Source of the DNA: Prunus persica
Lineage: Eukaryota; Streptophyta; Magnoliopsida; Rosales; Rosaceae
NCBI RefSeq assembly: GCF_000346465.2
Contig: NC_034011.1
Location: 11,155,195 to 11,219,194 of the forward strand
Direction of reading: 5' to 3'
DNA length: 64,000 bases
Part shown: positions 47,426 to 58,130 of the stretch, piece after piece
Numbering within the stretch: position 1 is the stretch's first letter
Layout of the letters: each line of letters begins with the position of its first letter
The notes under the pieces: model-generated
Seen by the model: only the letters and a program-made list of their open reading frames with translations
Told to the model about the DNA's origin: nothing
Database searches by the model: none
Program-made: the position numbers and the translations under genes

Positions 47426-47630
47426 AGATTCTGGTTTTTAAAAAATCAGTTTGGCACAGTTACGATTTTGCCCCTACTTGAATTTTAATCGTATTTCTCT
47501 CGTTACAACTTGGATCTGAGCCTACTATGTGTCTACGGACTCATCTCGATATGCTCTACGCAACAGTATAATCGAAATTTCCAAATTTCTTCCCGAACTT
47601 AAAATGACATTTTTGTCCCTTTTTAAAAAC
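45961..47630 (-). mobile_element. Right fragment of the degenerate solo LTR split by the virus
   Basis: Diverged reverse complement of the first part of the LTR at 7277-9864. Landmarks are GGACCCCGTGGGGTCC (46450-46467), the (GA)n run at 47401-47428 facing the CT-rich leader, GTTACGATTTTGCCCC (47459 onward), and GTGTCTACGGACTCATCTCG...CTCTACGCAAC (47530-47565). It is several hundred bases shorter than the intact relative over the matching span. Confidence 0.78.
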
Positions 47631-47699
47631 AAAACAAAACAAAAAAATAAAAACAAAAACAAAAACAAAAACAAAAACAAAAAAAAGAGAGGACAAAAG

Positions 47700-47806
47700 A
47701 TAATAGTTTCAAGAACTTCAGCAACCATTTGCGATAGAAATAGAAGAATTAGTAAAATGAAACAGTTACTTTTTAAAAAGTACAATACAGGGAAAATAAA
47801 AAAACA
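47700..47806. repeat. About 110-bp direct repeat, right copy
   Basis: Partner of 22723-22832. Follows an A/C-rich low-complexity stretch (47625-47690). Confidence 0.8.
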
Positions 47807-47897
47807 AAAACAAAAAAATATCCCATGGTATATAAATTTAGTAGTTACCCAAGTGTAGTGAATTCAAGAACTTGTTTCTGTTCAAATCAAAATTTCC

Positions 47898-48000
47898 TTC
47901 GAAAAGGAGCCACTTTTTATTGCAATTGCTAACCTTCCCTTATATATATTACTTAATTATGTTATCAAACCATAACTTGTTCACAAATAAGGTGCCTCTA
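47898..48000. repeat. RLP-flanking repeat block, copy 2 (right half)
   Basis: GAAAAGGAGCCACTTTTTATTGC and onward matches 14231-14330. It should directly follow 21391 in the ancestral locus. Confidence 0.75.
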
Positions 48001-48514
48001 TTTTTACATTTCACTATATATTCCTTATATGTTCAAAAGTGGGAATGGGCCTCAATGCACCATCTTGGTCACATGTATGCATGCATGAGATTTTGATATA
48101 ATTAATTATTGAAATCTATATGTAAAATTATTACCTTTCATGGCCAATGGTTTTTAATGGTTGCTATGAGTACTGTTCAAGACAATTTGCCATCGGAACT
48201 AATTAACTTTCCGACCAAACTATACGTGTACACTTGGTAAATGCATCAAAACATCACTATTTTTTTTTTACGCAAATAATTGTGTATTTGGGTTATGAGT
48301 TTAATTTTGTTCTTTTGTGGTTTTAAAAAGCGATACATAAAAAATTCTCTCTAGCGCTCTCTAGGGTTTTCTCTAGAGCATCCTAGGGGAGTTTAATCCA
48401 AAATCAGAGTATTTGGAAATTTCAATTAAAACGGAAATTTTGCAGTGAGTCGGTTGTAAAACAAATTCAGAAATCGACTTTGGAAGATATTTAGAAGAAC
48501 CAGTAGTCTTCTGT
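48001..48514. other. Intergenic sequence
   Basis: No gene is visible. A CTCTAG-rich stretch at 48345-48390 may be a leader remnant of an unidentified element. Confidence 0.35.
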
Positions 48515-48720
48515 TAAAGGAATATTTGTTCTAAAAACAGTGTTATTTGCTACAAATTAATAAATAACTTCATGCAAATAAATACCAAATTTAAGTCATA
48601 AAATAACACAAATAAAAAGATAAATAAAGTTTATTAAAACTAGAATATTGTTGAGTTTAGAAAAACTAGAATATTGTCTCACAAAATACTCCAACAATTC
48701 ATTTGTGTTTCTATTAACAT
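48515..48720. repeat. RLP-flanking repeat block, copy 3
   Basis: GTTAAAGGAATATTTGTTCT and onward matches 13723-13920 closely, with a short extra AAAACTAGAATATTG duplication near 48637-48675. It is cut off by the copia element. Confidence 0.8.
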
Positions 48721-48741
48721 ATTTCAAATAATCTTATGGGA

Positions 48742-50411
48742 CTACGCCTGCTTACCATTAGGAGCAATAAACATGTGCTCTGGAGAAGTTGATGGGTTGG
48801 TTGCATGAGAAACTTGAAAGCCAAAAGATGGCACTAAATGAGAGAGCACAGGATGGGATGGATGGCCAAGGCGACGATGCCAAGCAGAAGAGTGAACGGT
48901 GGTAAGGGCACGAGGGACTGTGGATAAGTGAGATGAGAGGGAAAGTGGGTAAAGACCATCTTTAGAAGTGCCCTGAAAGAGTAATGTACCAGTACGTAAG
49001 TCATAGGTTTGATAAAAGTCAGGAGTAAAGACAAAGAATACTAAATTATCACAAGTAAAACGGGCAACAAAAAAAAGATTAGTACGAAGAGATGGAAGAC
49101 AAAAGACATTTTGAAGATAAAATTTGTGAGAACCTAAAGGAAGAGGAAGAGAGCCAGTATAAGAGATAGAGAGAGAATCTCCATTACCAAGAAATACATA
49201 ATTATTACCCTGATATGGCTGTTGATTTTGGAGATTAGAAGGACTGCCAGTCATGTGATGAGTGGCACCTGTGTCAGAGTACCAAGGAGAGTCAGGTGGC
49301 TGCATGAATTGAGCCCCAGCAAAGGAAGGAAAGGATTATGGGCCATTGTAGCGATGGGGACATGTTGCAATAGTATGTTGATTGGTATTGCAGGTGGTGC
49401 ACTAAGCGGTTCCTAAGACACCCGGAGCTGAGTTGGGTCGTGCAGAGTGTTTGCTAGAAGCGGCAGATTGGGCCCAAGGAGGCTGAATGGAAGGCCAGCT
49501 ACTTTGAGATCCAGAACTTGGAGCAAAAGAAGGCCACGGTTGATTAGGCCATTTGGGCTGCTGGAAGCCATTCCACGGGTTGCTCCAGGAAGATGAGAAG
49601 TTGCTCCAGCCACAACGGCCACGACCGTGCCAGCCACCGCACATGTTGCTGGAAGAGCCACCACCACGATGAGAAGGGAAGGAAGTATGACCGGTGGTGT
49701 GTGGAGAGGATTGGGTGGCCATTAGCACTGTGTTTTGATCATGAGAGATTCGAGGAGCCTGTGCGTCAAAAGCTAACAAACGAGCACGAAGATTAGCAAA
49801 GTCAGGAAGTGGAGGAAAATTGAGAATTGCCTTGACGAGCATTTTGTAATCGGATCCTAAACCCTGAAGCACAGCAGTGACAAGTTCTTTTGGGGAGACA
49901 GGTTCATTGATGGCAGCCAATGAATCCGCAAGGGACTTAGCATGACGAAGGTAAGTATCAATGGGTTGAGAGCCTTTTTGCAAATCCATGAGTTGAAAAC
50001 GAAGAGCAGATTCACTGGCCATAAGGGATTGAGAGAAGTGGCGTTGGAGACACTCCCAGAGATCGCACATGTGCAACCAACAATGAGAGAGAGAATGGAC
50101 TTAGAGAGTGTACTGGTGATGTAGCTAACAATGAGTTGGTCTTGTTGGTGCCACTGAGCATGGGCCGGATTGGTTTGGGTAAGAGTGGTGGTGGTGGTGG
50201 TGGTGGTTGTGGTTATGGGTGTTACGGTGGTAGAGGTGGAGGTGTGGGCAGAAGGTTGTTTATGAGTGCCATCGATAAATTTCCAGAGGTCATGACCGAC
50301 TAAAAAGGGTTTGAGTTGGCGGAGCCAAAGAAGATAGTTGGAGTCAGTAAGCTTGATAAAATGAAAAGAGTTAGGGCTTGGGAGGGAGATGGTGGATTCA
50401 GATGAAGCCAT
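48742..50411 (-). pseudogene. 5'-terminal half of a Ty1/copia polyprotein: gag, protease, start of integrase
   Basis: The minus strand starts at the ATG at 50409-50411. gag has LTDSNYLLWLRQLKPFLVGHD and later FANLRARLLAFDAQ. A frame change lies near 50070. A zinc knuckle (CxxC...H...C) follows a TAG at 49402-49404, and another stop lies near 49337. The protease motif DTGATHHMT is at about 49250-49275, and the pre-integrase WHRRLGHP is near 48870. The sequence ends abruptly at about 48742, so integrase core, RT and RNase H are missing. Confidence 0.9.
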
Positions 50412-50470
50412 GAGGTGGACCTAAAGGAGAAGAGGATCGAATAAGGGAGAAGGAGAAAACCCTAGGTTAG

Positions 50471-50480
50471 GCTGATACCA
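50471..50480 (-). promoter_or_regulatory. Primer-binding site of the copia element
   Basis: Minus-strand TGGTATCAGC directly follows the LTR end at 50481. It is complementary to initiator tRNA-Met, the usual copia primer. Confidence 0.85.
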
Positions 50481-50673
50481 TGTAGAGAATATATTTCCTT
50501 GTATTTAACAGATTACACAAAGTCCCTATTTATACTAGTACAGGATATCTACTTAAGGTAGGAAATAATATAGACATGAATATAATCCGATTTATAGCAT
50601 AAAATGCTAATTTCTAGGAGGAGATTGTGAAGTTGACTTCCGTGTAGGCTAGGAAAGGAAAGCTGCGTTAACA
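50481..50673 (-). repeat. 193-bp LTR of the copia element
   Basis: On + it starts TGTAGAGAATA and ends GCGTTAACA. It contains a TATA-like ATTTATAC. On the minus strand it is preceded by a purine tract (GAGGAGGGGGAGGAGGGGCAG, rc of about 50674-50694) and followed by the primer site. Confidence 0.8.
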
Positions 50674-50806
50674 CTGCCCCTCCTCCCCCTCCTCTCTTCT
50701 CGTCTTTTCCTTTTAAGTTAGTAAATAAGTCCACTGAGGCATTTTGAATAAAAACCCCTTGTGGTAGTTTCTTTTAGACCATGGTTAGATTGAAGTTCCC
50801 CATCAC

Positions 50807-51120
50807 CAGTGACGGAGCCAGGATTTTATAAGGAGGGGAGGGGGCCGCAATATATTAGGGTTTAGGGTTGATTCCTTTCCCAGTATTAAGCTTGTAATAA
50901 ATAAATAACCGATTATCTTTAATTTCCTATTTTCTTAAATATACTTGTGAAAGAAAGATTAGATTGGCTGTTTCTTTTTTGGCTTTTTCTTTTAATTTTT
51001 ATTAATTATGTTGGTGGTATCCATGAGTAACTTAGCCATATTACTAAGGAAAGAGCCTTTTAGTTGGAGGGGGAAATGTAAATACCTCATTCTCTTTATT
51101 GTGGGGGGCCACAAGTATTA

Positions 51121-51156
<36 letters not shown>

Positions 51157-51249
51157 CATAAGTTCTCCCATGCAAAGCCAATATGTATAGTATTTCAGAA
51201 TTTTGGGAGGGCCAAGGCCCTTGCAGGCCTAAGTACACCTCCGCCACTG
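50807..51249. mobile_element. 443-bp hAT-type MITE
   Basis: The ends are CAGTGACGGAGCCAGG and the complement of CAGTGGCGGAGGTG, the familiar hAT terminal motif. Flanks are CCCATCAC (50799-50806) and CCCATCAT (51250-51257), an 8-bp duplication with one change. It contains an (AT)n run at 51125-51153. Confidence 0.85.
51125..51153. repeat. (AT)n microsatellite
   Basis: About 14 uninterrupted AT units inside the hAT-type MITE. Confidence 0.95.
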
Positions 51250-51534
51250 CCCATCATCCCTTTTAGTCTATGTTCTCCACTATCGATAGGTGCAACTTAT
51301 GTTCTACAAGCTGAAACTTTTGCACTATGCCAAGCTCTCGATAGTGGCAGACCCATAATTTTGTAAGTGGGGGATAAAAAAAAACATGTAAATTTATGTA
51401 ATGAAGTTATTAACACTTAATAAACAAAGGGTGGCAAATATAAGATTTGAAAGGTGGTTGGGCAAAATTTACATGCTAAACTCTACGGTACAAATGAATT
51501 TCTTAAAATCAAAGCCCTAATTAATTTCAGTAGT

Positions 51535-51720
51535 TTGTTGAAATACTCCCTGTGATTTCCAAATTGTCTTAGTTTGCCTCATAATGTTTTAAATGACTCA
51601 ATATCCCTTATTAACTTCCATTTTGTGACCAAAGTTGGCCAATTCCGTTAATTTTCGTAACAAAATCGTTAATTTCGCTTACGTGGCATGGGTAGCTTTA
51701 AAATAAATAATTTTTCCTTG
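51535..51720. mobile_element. Possible MITE end fragment
   Basis: The composition and strings (CCGTTAATTTTCGTAACAAAAT, ACGTGGCATG) resemble one arm of a common plant long-TIR element. The other arm was not found. Confidence 0.3.
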
Positions 51721-51756
51721 GGGAAATTATTTTAAATGCTTATGTTCCCCATCCGG

Positions 51757-52440
51757 CGTGTGCTCATGACAGAACTTGTTAACAATGAAACAATCAGTGA
51801 TTGATAAAGGAGATTAAGGACTTGCATGAAAAAGGGGCGATGATGATGTCAATTGATGTGGCCAAAGGTTCTAAAATTAGCAAGCTGCAATCAAAAGAAA
51901 ATGCCATAACTGAAGACATTCAGAGCATCTATCGTGATTTTGAGAAATTAGCTGCTGCAGCATGATGTCAGATTACCCTTTTGAATGTAGTAATGGAAGT
52001 GATACCAAACTGTTATGTAGTACTTTTTTGTTATAACAGCCATTAGCCCTAGAATGCTGGTAACAATTATCTATACTGCTATAAAACTTACCTGAAGCTA
52101 CCCTGATCAGCAATCCACCTCTATATCCCAAACCACTTAATGCTGCCAGTTGTAAGTAATTTTGATTTGCTTTTCCTATTCCCTTCCGTACTATATACCT
52201 TGATCAACTTTGCCCATTTGAACTTGGATTTTAATATACAAACATCGAACATTTTTATTAACTTAAAAACTTAATACTATCCGCTTTATCTTAAAACGTT
52301 CATCAAGATTTACTTTCTAACTCTTAAATTTAAAAGTTGGGTTAATTGTAATACGGTGTTTTCAACTTGAATTGTCATTAGATTGATTATCAAGAAGAAT
52401 TAATTGATGACAAATCTAACTAGGAACCCACCCTAGGGTT
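51757..52440 (+). pseudogene. Inverted duplicate of the 3' end of the Agenet/DUF724 gene
   Basis: The sequence is the reverse complement, with divergence, of 53222-54040. Its coding part (about 51810-51964) repeats the last about 50 codons of the DUF724 gene, ending at TGA 51963-51965. The 3'-flanking part (52000-52440) repeats the gene's downstream sequence. Confidence 0.85.
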
Positions 52441-52736
52441 TTTTTTTTCTTTCTTTCTTTCTTTCTTGTTCTCGAATTTTCGAATTTGGGGTGAAAATGA
52501 AAATGGTTCAAAAAATATCAAATTTACCCTTCCGTCAAGTTTGTTTATTCTTTTTTTTTTTTTTTTTTATAAAAAAAGGGGCCATGAAATTCAAGGGTCC
52601 ATAGTTAATTCCGCCAATTCTTCCCTTTAGACCTCATTTTCACCCATGAAATCCCCATTCTTTAACCATTTTCATTTTTTCTGTCAATTCAAAATATGAT
52701 TTGAAAGGAAGAATTGGTCAAGTTAACTTTTTTTTT

Positions 52737-53200
52737 TTTTTTTTTGGTCAATAGAAACTTTCATTCAAACACGAAAGACAGACTGGGAGAAACAGACAAA
52801 ACCAAAGGTAGAAAGAGAAGGAAACAACAACAGCAACAGCAAGAAAACGCACAACTGCTAGAAGAAAACAAGGCTAGAGACCAGTTACTATGACGCCTCC
52901 AAAAGGGGAGCCCGTCCGCCTCCAGCACAAAACTCCCTAGCACCGCAGGGGGCAAGGAAGACCATCAGCTTGCAACACAAAAACCAGAGAGGATGGAGGG
53001 CTGGAAGCCCAAACTTCATCGCACATCCTCCGCCTAGCTCGCTGAGCTGCAGCATCCGCTGCTCGGTTTGCCCCTCGAGGGACCCAGTTCCAAGAACAAG
53101 AAATAAAACTGCTACAAAGACGCTGAATAGCTGATAGCATAAAAAAGAACACTTGCACGAGAATTGAAAGGGAAAGGGTTGAACTTGAAGGGGTCAATCT
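52737..53200 (-). mobile_element. LINE 3' fragment (RNase H C-terminus)
   Basis: The minus-strand frame includes WVPRGANRAADAAAQRARRR (about 53050-53110), the end of a plant LINE RNase H domain. The + strand T-run at 52727-52745 represents the element's poly(A) tail. It lies in the spacer between the two inverted DUF724 arms. Confidence 0.75.
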
Positions 53201-53221
53201 AATAATTCGAAAACAAGAATG

Positions 53222-54040
53222 AAAAAAACCACAGGTGGGTTCCTAGTTAGATTCGTCATCAATTAATTCTTCTTGATAATCAGTCTAATGACAATTCAAA
53301 TTGAAAACACCGTATTACCATGCTATTTAGTGAAAAACTCAGGATCCTAAATTAAAATTAACCCAACTTCTTTTAAATTTATGAGTTAGAAAGTAACGTT
53401 TGATGAACATTTTTCAGATAAAACCAATAATATTAAGTTCTTAAGTTAATAAAGATGTTTGCCGTTTATATCAAAACCCAAGTTCAAAGAGGCAAAGTAG
53501 ATCAAGGTATATAGTACAGAAAGGAACAAGAAAAGCAAATCAAATTTACTTACAACTGGCAGCATATTAAGTGGCCTGGGATACAGAGGTGGATTGCTGA
53601 TCAGAAGTAGCTTCAGGTAAGTTTTATAGCAGTACAGATAATTGTTACCAACATCTAGGGCTAATGGCTGTTATAACAAAATAGCACTACATAACAGTTT
53701 GGTATCACTTCAATTACTACATTCAAAAGGGTAATCTGAAGGGTCATCCATCACAATGCTGCAAAGGTTAGCAAAAACAGTGGTAATCTAAAGAGTCATC
53801 CATCATAATCATAAGAATCACCATGCTGCAACATCTAATTTCTCAAAATCACAATGGATGCTCTGAATGCCTTCAGTTATAGCATTTGCTTTTGATTGCA
53901 ACTTGCAAATTTCAGAACCTTTGGCCGCATCAATTGACATCAGCATCGCCCGTTTTTCCTGCAAGTCCTTAATATCCTTATCAATCCGACTGATTGTTTC
54001 ATTGTTTCTGGTTCTGTCATGAGCATACGCTGTGATCTGA
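53222..54040. repeat. Right arm of the inverted duplication
   Basis: Complement of 51757-52440. Shared strings include TCATCAATTAATTCTTCTTGATAATC and AACAGTTTGGTATCAC. It contains the gene's terminal codons and about 600 bases beyond. Confidence 0.88.
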
Positions 54041-56889
54041 ATGTCAACTTCTTGTGATCGGTTCTGAAGCTGCCCCAACTTAACTTTAATTTCAAGCAAT
54101 TCCTTCAGACAATCCCATACTGCCGTGACATCAAAGCCCAACATTTCCAAGTCAGCTAGTGCCTCCAAAATGCTATCAAATAAGTCTCTAGGATTGCCAA
54201 AACTTGCAACTTGGAAGTCTTCTCCACCATAAAGGCAAAGTTTACCATCTTTCCAAGGGCTGATCCTTCACGACAGACCTCTTTACACTTCAATAGTGGA
54301 TGAAAATGTGGCTTTTGCGGAAATCTTTTGAATACATCCATGGATTCAATATTTTCCCATAATGGAAAATTTCTCACAAAAGGCAAATGTGGTTGCCCAA
54401 CTTGTGTTCCTCCATCCTCATTTTGTTGCTTGGCAGTCCCAGCAGGGTTACCTAGAGAACACAATCATGATCTTAGTCAAACTAACTACAGCCAAAGGAA
54501 TCCATTGAAAATTTTCACAATAGCTTACTTGAGCACTCTATGGCTTTTACAGAATGCATTTCATCTATGCACAGTGATAAAGGTTGATCATGGGCGGATG
54601 CCGTTGCAGATATTCCAGTCACAGCCACCTGAACTTCTTTTGTCAAGTAATCCATTGCAGAATCCACAGTTTCTGTCTCTCTCGTCATTTCTTCAGAACC
54701 TGCAAATTTAAGAAAGATGAAATTTTAGACAACACAAGATATAAAAGTGAATAGGATAAGCAAGTGCTTCGAAAGAGGAAAAAACAAGAAAAAGGACAAG
54801 CATATCCCTAGTAAGTCTAACATCTTTTTATACATCCATGGTTTCAATTTTTTTCCCAACTGGAGAACATTTCAGAACAGCAAAGTGGACTGTCTTGTTG
54901 CTCAGTCTCACCCGTTACACCAGTTTCAACCTGTCTTCCACCGACCTCATTTTGTTTGTTGGAAATCCCAGCAGGGTTACCAAAAAGAAACCTTGATGTT
55001 AATCAAACGAACCATAACCAAAACAATGCTTTGAAAACTTTCACAATAGCTTACTTGAGCCCTCTATTATCGTCTCAATATCCATTGCAGAATCTTCAAT
55101 TTCTGCTTCGACCATTGCATCTTCATAACCTGTAATTTTAAGAAAGGTATGAATTTTGCACTATACTGGATAACAATAAATAGGATTAAACAATAACTAC
55201 CAACAGGGAAAATAGTGAGAAGGATATGTAAATCCCTTTTATTTCCTATTCACCTACCAATATGTTGTACATTTCTTATAGACTAATTTTAACAATAGAA
55301 ACATATTAAGGGATTTAATTGTAGCTCCCTCACACCAAGGATGAAAATATCTGCAATATAGATATTATTGGGCCTTCAATTTAGGGATATTTCAAGGATA
55401 TATCGATGTCGTTTTGGAACTGTAGTTGTTGCTCAAGTTGAATTGACTAAGACTCAAGTTGTGAATGAGAATTGTATGGTACATCACAACCAGGAAAAAC
55501 CTTTCGTTTATGTAAAAAGAATAAGAGGAACTCATGTGCAATTTAATTTGATGGCTCCTAGCCTCTTCTTCCCTAATATGTTTTTTATTGGTGTTCTATA
55601 TTTTTTTTGTGATGAAAAATATACAAGTCAACTACAACATTTGGATGGATGTTTAGGAAAATGAATTTGGAAGGCTCAGTAAATAGAGATGTTGAAACAT
55701 AATTAAGAAACAATGATTTTGCCATTAAAGAAACACACTAACTTTTGGTTTTACCAAGTGTAGATTCTGCTACTGTTGAACGGCAATAAGATAAGTCGAC
55801 GTTCAATCTCTATGGCGGGTTTCCGCTGAGAACGGAATAGTGTTCGTGTCCAAAGGCGAACAAAGCCCTAGCTTCTAGAGTTCGCTACTTTTCCCAGGCC
55901 GGAGAAGGTCTTATACCGCTAGCCTTTGTTTGATATGACCATTGTAGAGTTGTCCCCTAGTTCGCCAAGATAAATTGCTGGGAGCCAAGCACCGAATATA
56001 TGTTCTTTGCTGAGATTCAATTCCACTGCTGTCCCAGGGCTGAAAACTGATCCCACCATCCTCTTTGAACAATTAGTGAGAAATATCAGTTTTCTTTCTA
56101 TTAGAATTAGAAGCAATTTCTATCGTCCCTCAAAATTGCAAATGAACTGGAAAGGCATGAACTTGCAAACATATAAGTAAAGACCTCAATAAATCCAAAT
56201 TTAAAACTCTATAAAATCACAAGATCCTAATTTGAGATACAAAACACAAAGAGAAGACATGAAAGAAAGATCCTTTGAGTGCAACAACATAAAAAGATTT
56301 ATCTTTTCAGGAAAATAGAAATCTTTTTAAGGAAAAAAAGAAGAATCTAAAAGCAGAACAAGGACCAGGCCAATGTACAATAAACAACCTCCATGTTCTT
56401 AAATCATGAAAACCAATGGTCAAGATCCAAAGAAAATTCATAAATAAACAAAAGAAAGCCCATGTAACTTGCAAGCATAAACCAAGTACAAATCCTGTAT
56501 TAAAAAAACAAACCCACAAGCATAACAATTATTAAAATGTAGAACCCACTAGTACCTTCTTCCGGGGTCGAGCCCATTTGCCTTTGAGAAAATCCCAATG
56601 AGGGCGCAGCTCAGAGCGCTTTAACTCAAGCAGATCAGACTTGTCATCCTCACACCTCATTACAACCCCGACCCACCAAACATCAATGTAAGAGGCGTCT
56701 ATGACGTCGGCAGGCTCAAAGGGCTGGTCAGGATTGTCAGTAGGAGGAGGCACTGGGCGGATGGAGCGCGCGTGAACGAGCTCAATATGTGGCTTGTTTG
56801 GGTCATCGTCCGAGGCCAGAGTCTCGTACTGCAGACCCTCAGATCCCTCAACAAAGAAGAAAATGAAGAAGGCTGGGAACCATGCACCT
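53818..56889 (-). pseudogene. Agenet-domain / DUF724 protein gene, truncated and internally duplicated
   Basis: On the minus strand, after an acceptor at 56890, an exon (56889-56556) encodes an Agenet (Tudor-like) domain: GAWFPA, YETLASDDD, then FEPADVIDASY and WWVGVV. The donor is at 56555-56554. A second Agenet start (FSPGTAVEL) lies near 56040 but its frame stops at 55919. At 54464-54160 comes the DUF724 domain (PFVRNFPLWENIESMDVFKRFPQ), followed by a coiled coil ending at 53818. DUF724 proteins of plants pair Agenet modules with this C-terminal domain and are thought to act in nuclear RNA or chromatin functions. The first exon with the start codon is absent, a stretch of 54850-55130 repeats 54330-54720, and frames are broken between. 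It is most likely a pseudogene, although the 3' exons are still open. Confidence 0.8.
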
Positions 56890-57604
56890 CTGTAAGTTAA
56901 CCCTCTTCGTTGCTACAAACTTCGACCTTCTAATCCTTGCTCAGATGCGCTTCGCTCCTCCTCCTCCGCTTCACCATCACTTTCTTACTTGTTTTCGCTC
57001 ACTTTCTTTCTCTAGAGGAAAAAACACTACTGCTACTATATTTACTAGTGTTTTGGTAGCAGGGCGGTCAAATTGCAGGACTCTCTCTCTCTCTCTCTCC
57101 TCAAATTGTGCATATCTTATCCCTGGTGAAATGAAACGACTGATGGTAAATTTGAACGATATTTTATTTTTCGTCTGAATTTGAACGATTTGTCGTGTCA
57201 ATCAAGTTTCCTTGGAAGCCACAGTACGGAGAGAGTTATTGTCGGATTGGATGTTCTGGTTATCCCGAAGATATACCCAAAAACCCAAAGATATACATTT
57301 TGTTGGACCGTCCCACCTTTATACCAGAGAATATTCATTTTGTTGGGCGGTCCTCCCTTTATACCAAAGGAAATATAGGAATGTTAGGAACCTCTTTTTT
57401 AGACATTCTTATCATGAAAGTGATATCATCATTGGGAAAAAAAAAAATTTAACTTTCAATTTTTATTTTTTTATTTAATTTTTTAACAAGGTAGTGAGAA
57501 AGTTGTAAAAAAAATTAGCTTGTTTTTAAAAAAGAGTTAATACATTCAATAAAGGTAAATTTGGAAAACAAAAACTAGTTGTGTGATGCATTAATGACAT
57601 TGTT
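56890..57604. other. Former 5' region of the Agenet gene and spacer
   Basis: No exon with a start codon for the Agenet gene is visible. A (CT)n run lies at 57080-57101. 57255-57375 holds two diverged copies of an about 50-bp segment (CCAAAGATATACATTTTGTTGG-like and GAGAATATTCATTTTGTTGG). Confidence 0.45.
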
Positions 57605-58130
57605 TTAAGTGTAAGGAAAGTGACACTTATCATGAGAAGAATGGAGAAGATCCAAAAGAGAAGTTAGAGAGAAGATTACTAACATTCCACAAGAAAATAT
57701 TTGAATAAATACTTCCCAAACCACCAAATCCCCTTCAAGATCTCTCCCCTCAATCAATTTACTACCTGCGTCGCGCTCTACCATGTCAAATCTCAAATGC
57801 TGTCATATGAAGCCGATCAAATTCTTAGGCCATCATGAGTCACATTGTAAAAATTCAGACATTTTTATAGAAGAAAATAACATTGAAAAATTAAAAATAG
57901 CACTTTCATTCCTAATCAATTGATCAAAACACAAAATCCTAAAATCAATTAATTAAAACATAAGCCTTAATCAATTAATGAAAAAAAAATGCTATCAATA
58001 AACTTTAATCAAAACACAAATCTCATCCAATAAAACAAACCATAATTTCGCATATATTATCATCAATTGGCAATTAGGGTATAAAATTTAGGAAGCTTTC
58101 ATTTTTTTTTTAAAAAAAAAAAATCAAAGA
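57605..58130. other. AT-rich spacer
   Basis: No gene is seen. Repeated CAATTAATNAAAACA strings (57915-58020) and a T10/A12 run at 58101-58123, which probably marks a LINE poly(A) tail on the minus strand. Confidence 0.4.

Noticed and set aside
51345..51400. Another hAT-like start (AGTGGCAGACCCA)
   Set aside because: It is only one imperfect end, with no partner end or target duplication found.
55368..55664. 98-codon plus-strand ORF inside the Agenet gene region
   Set aside because: No motif, promoter context or repeat relation was visible. It is probably a chance ORF in an insertion or intron.
57181..57478. Overlapping plus-strand ORFs
   Set aside because: They arise from an about 50-bp imperfect duplication read in several frames, with no conserved motif.
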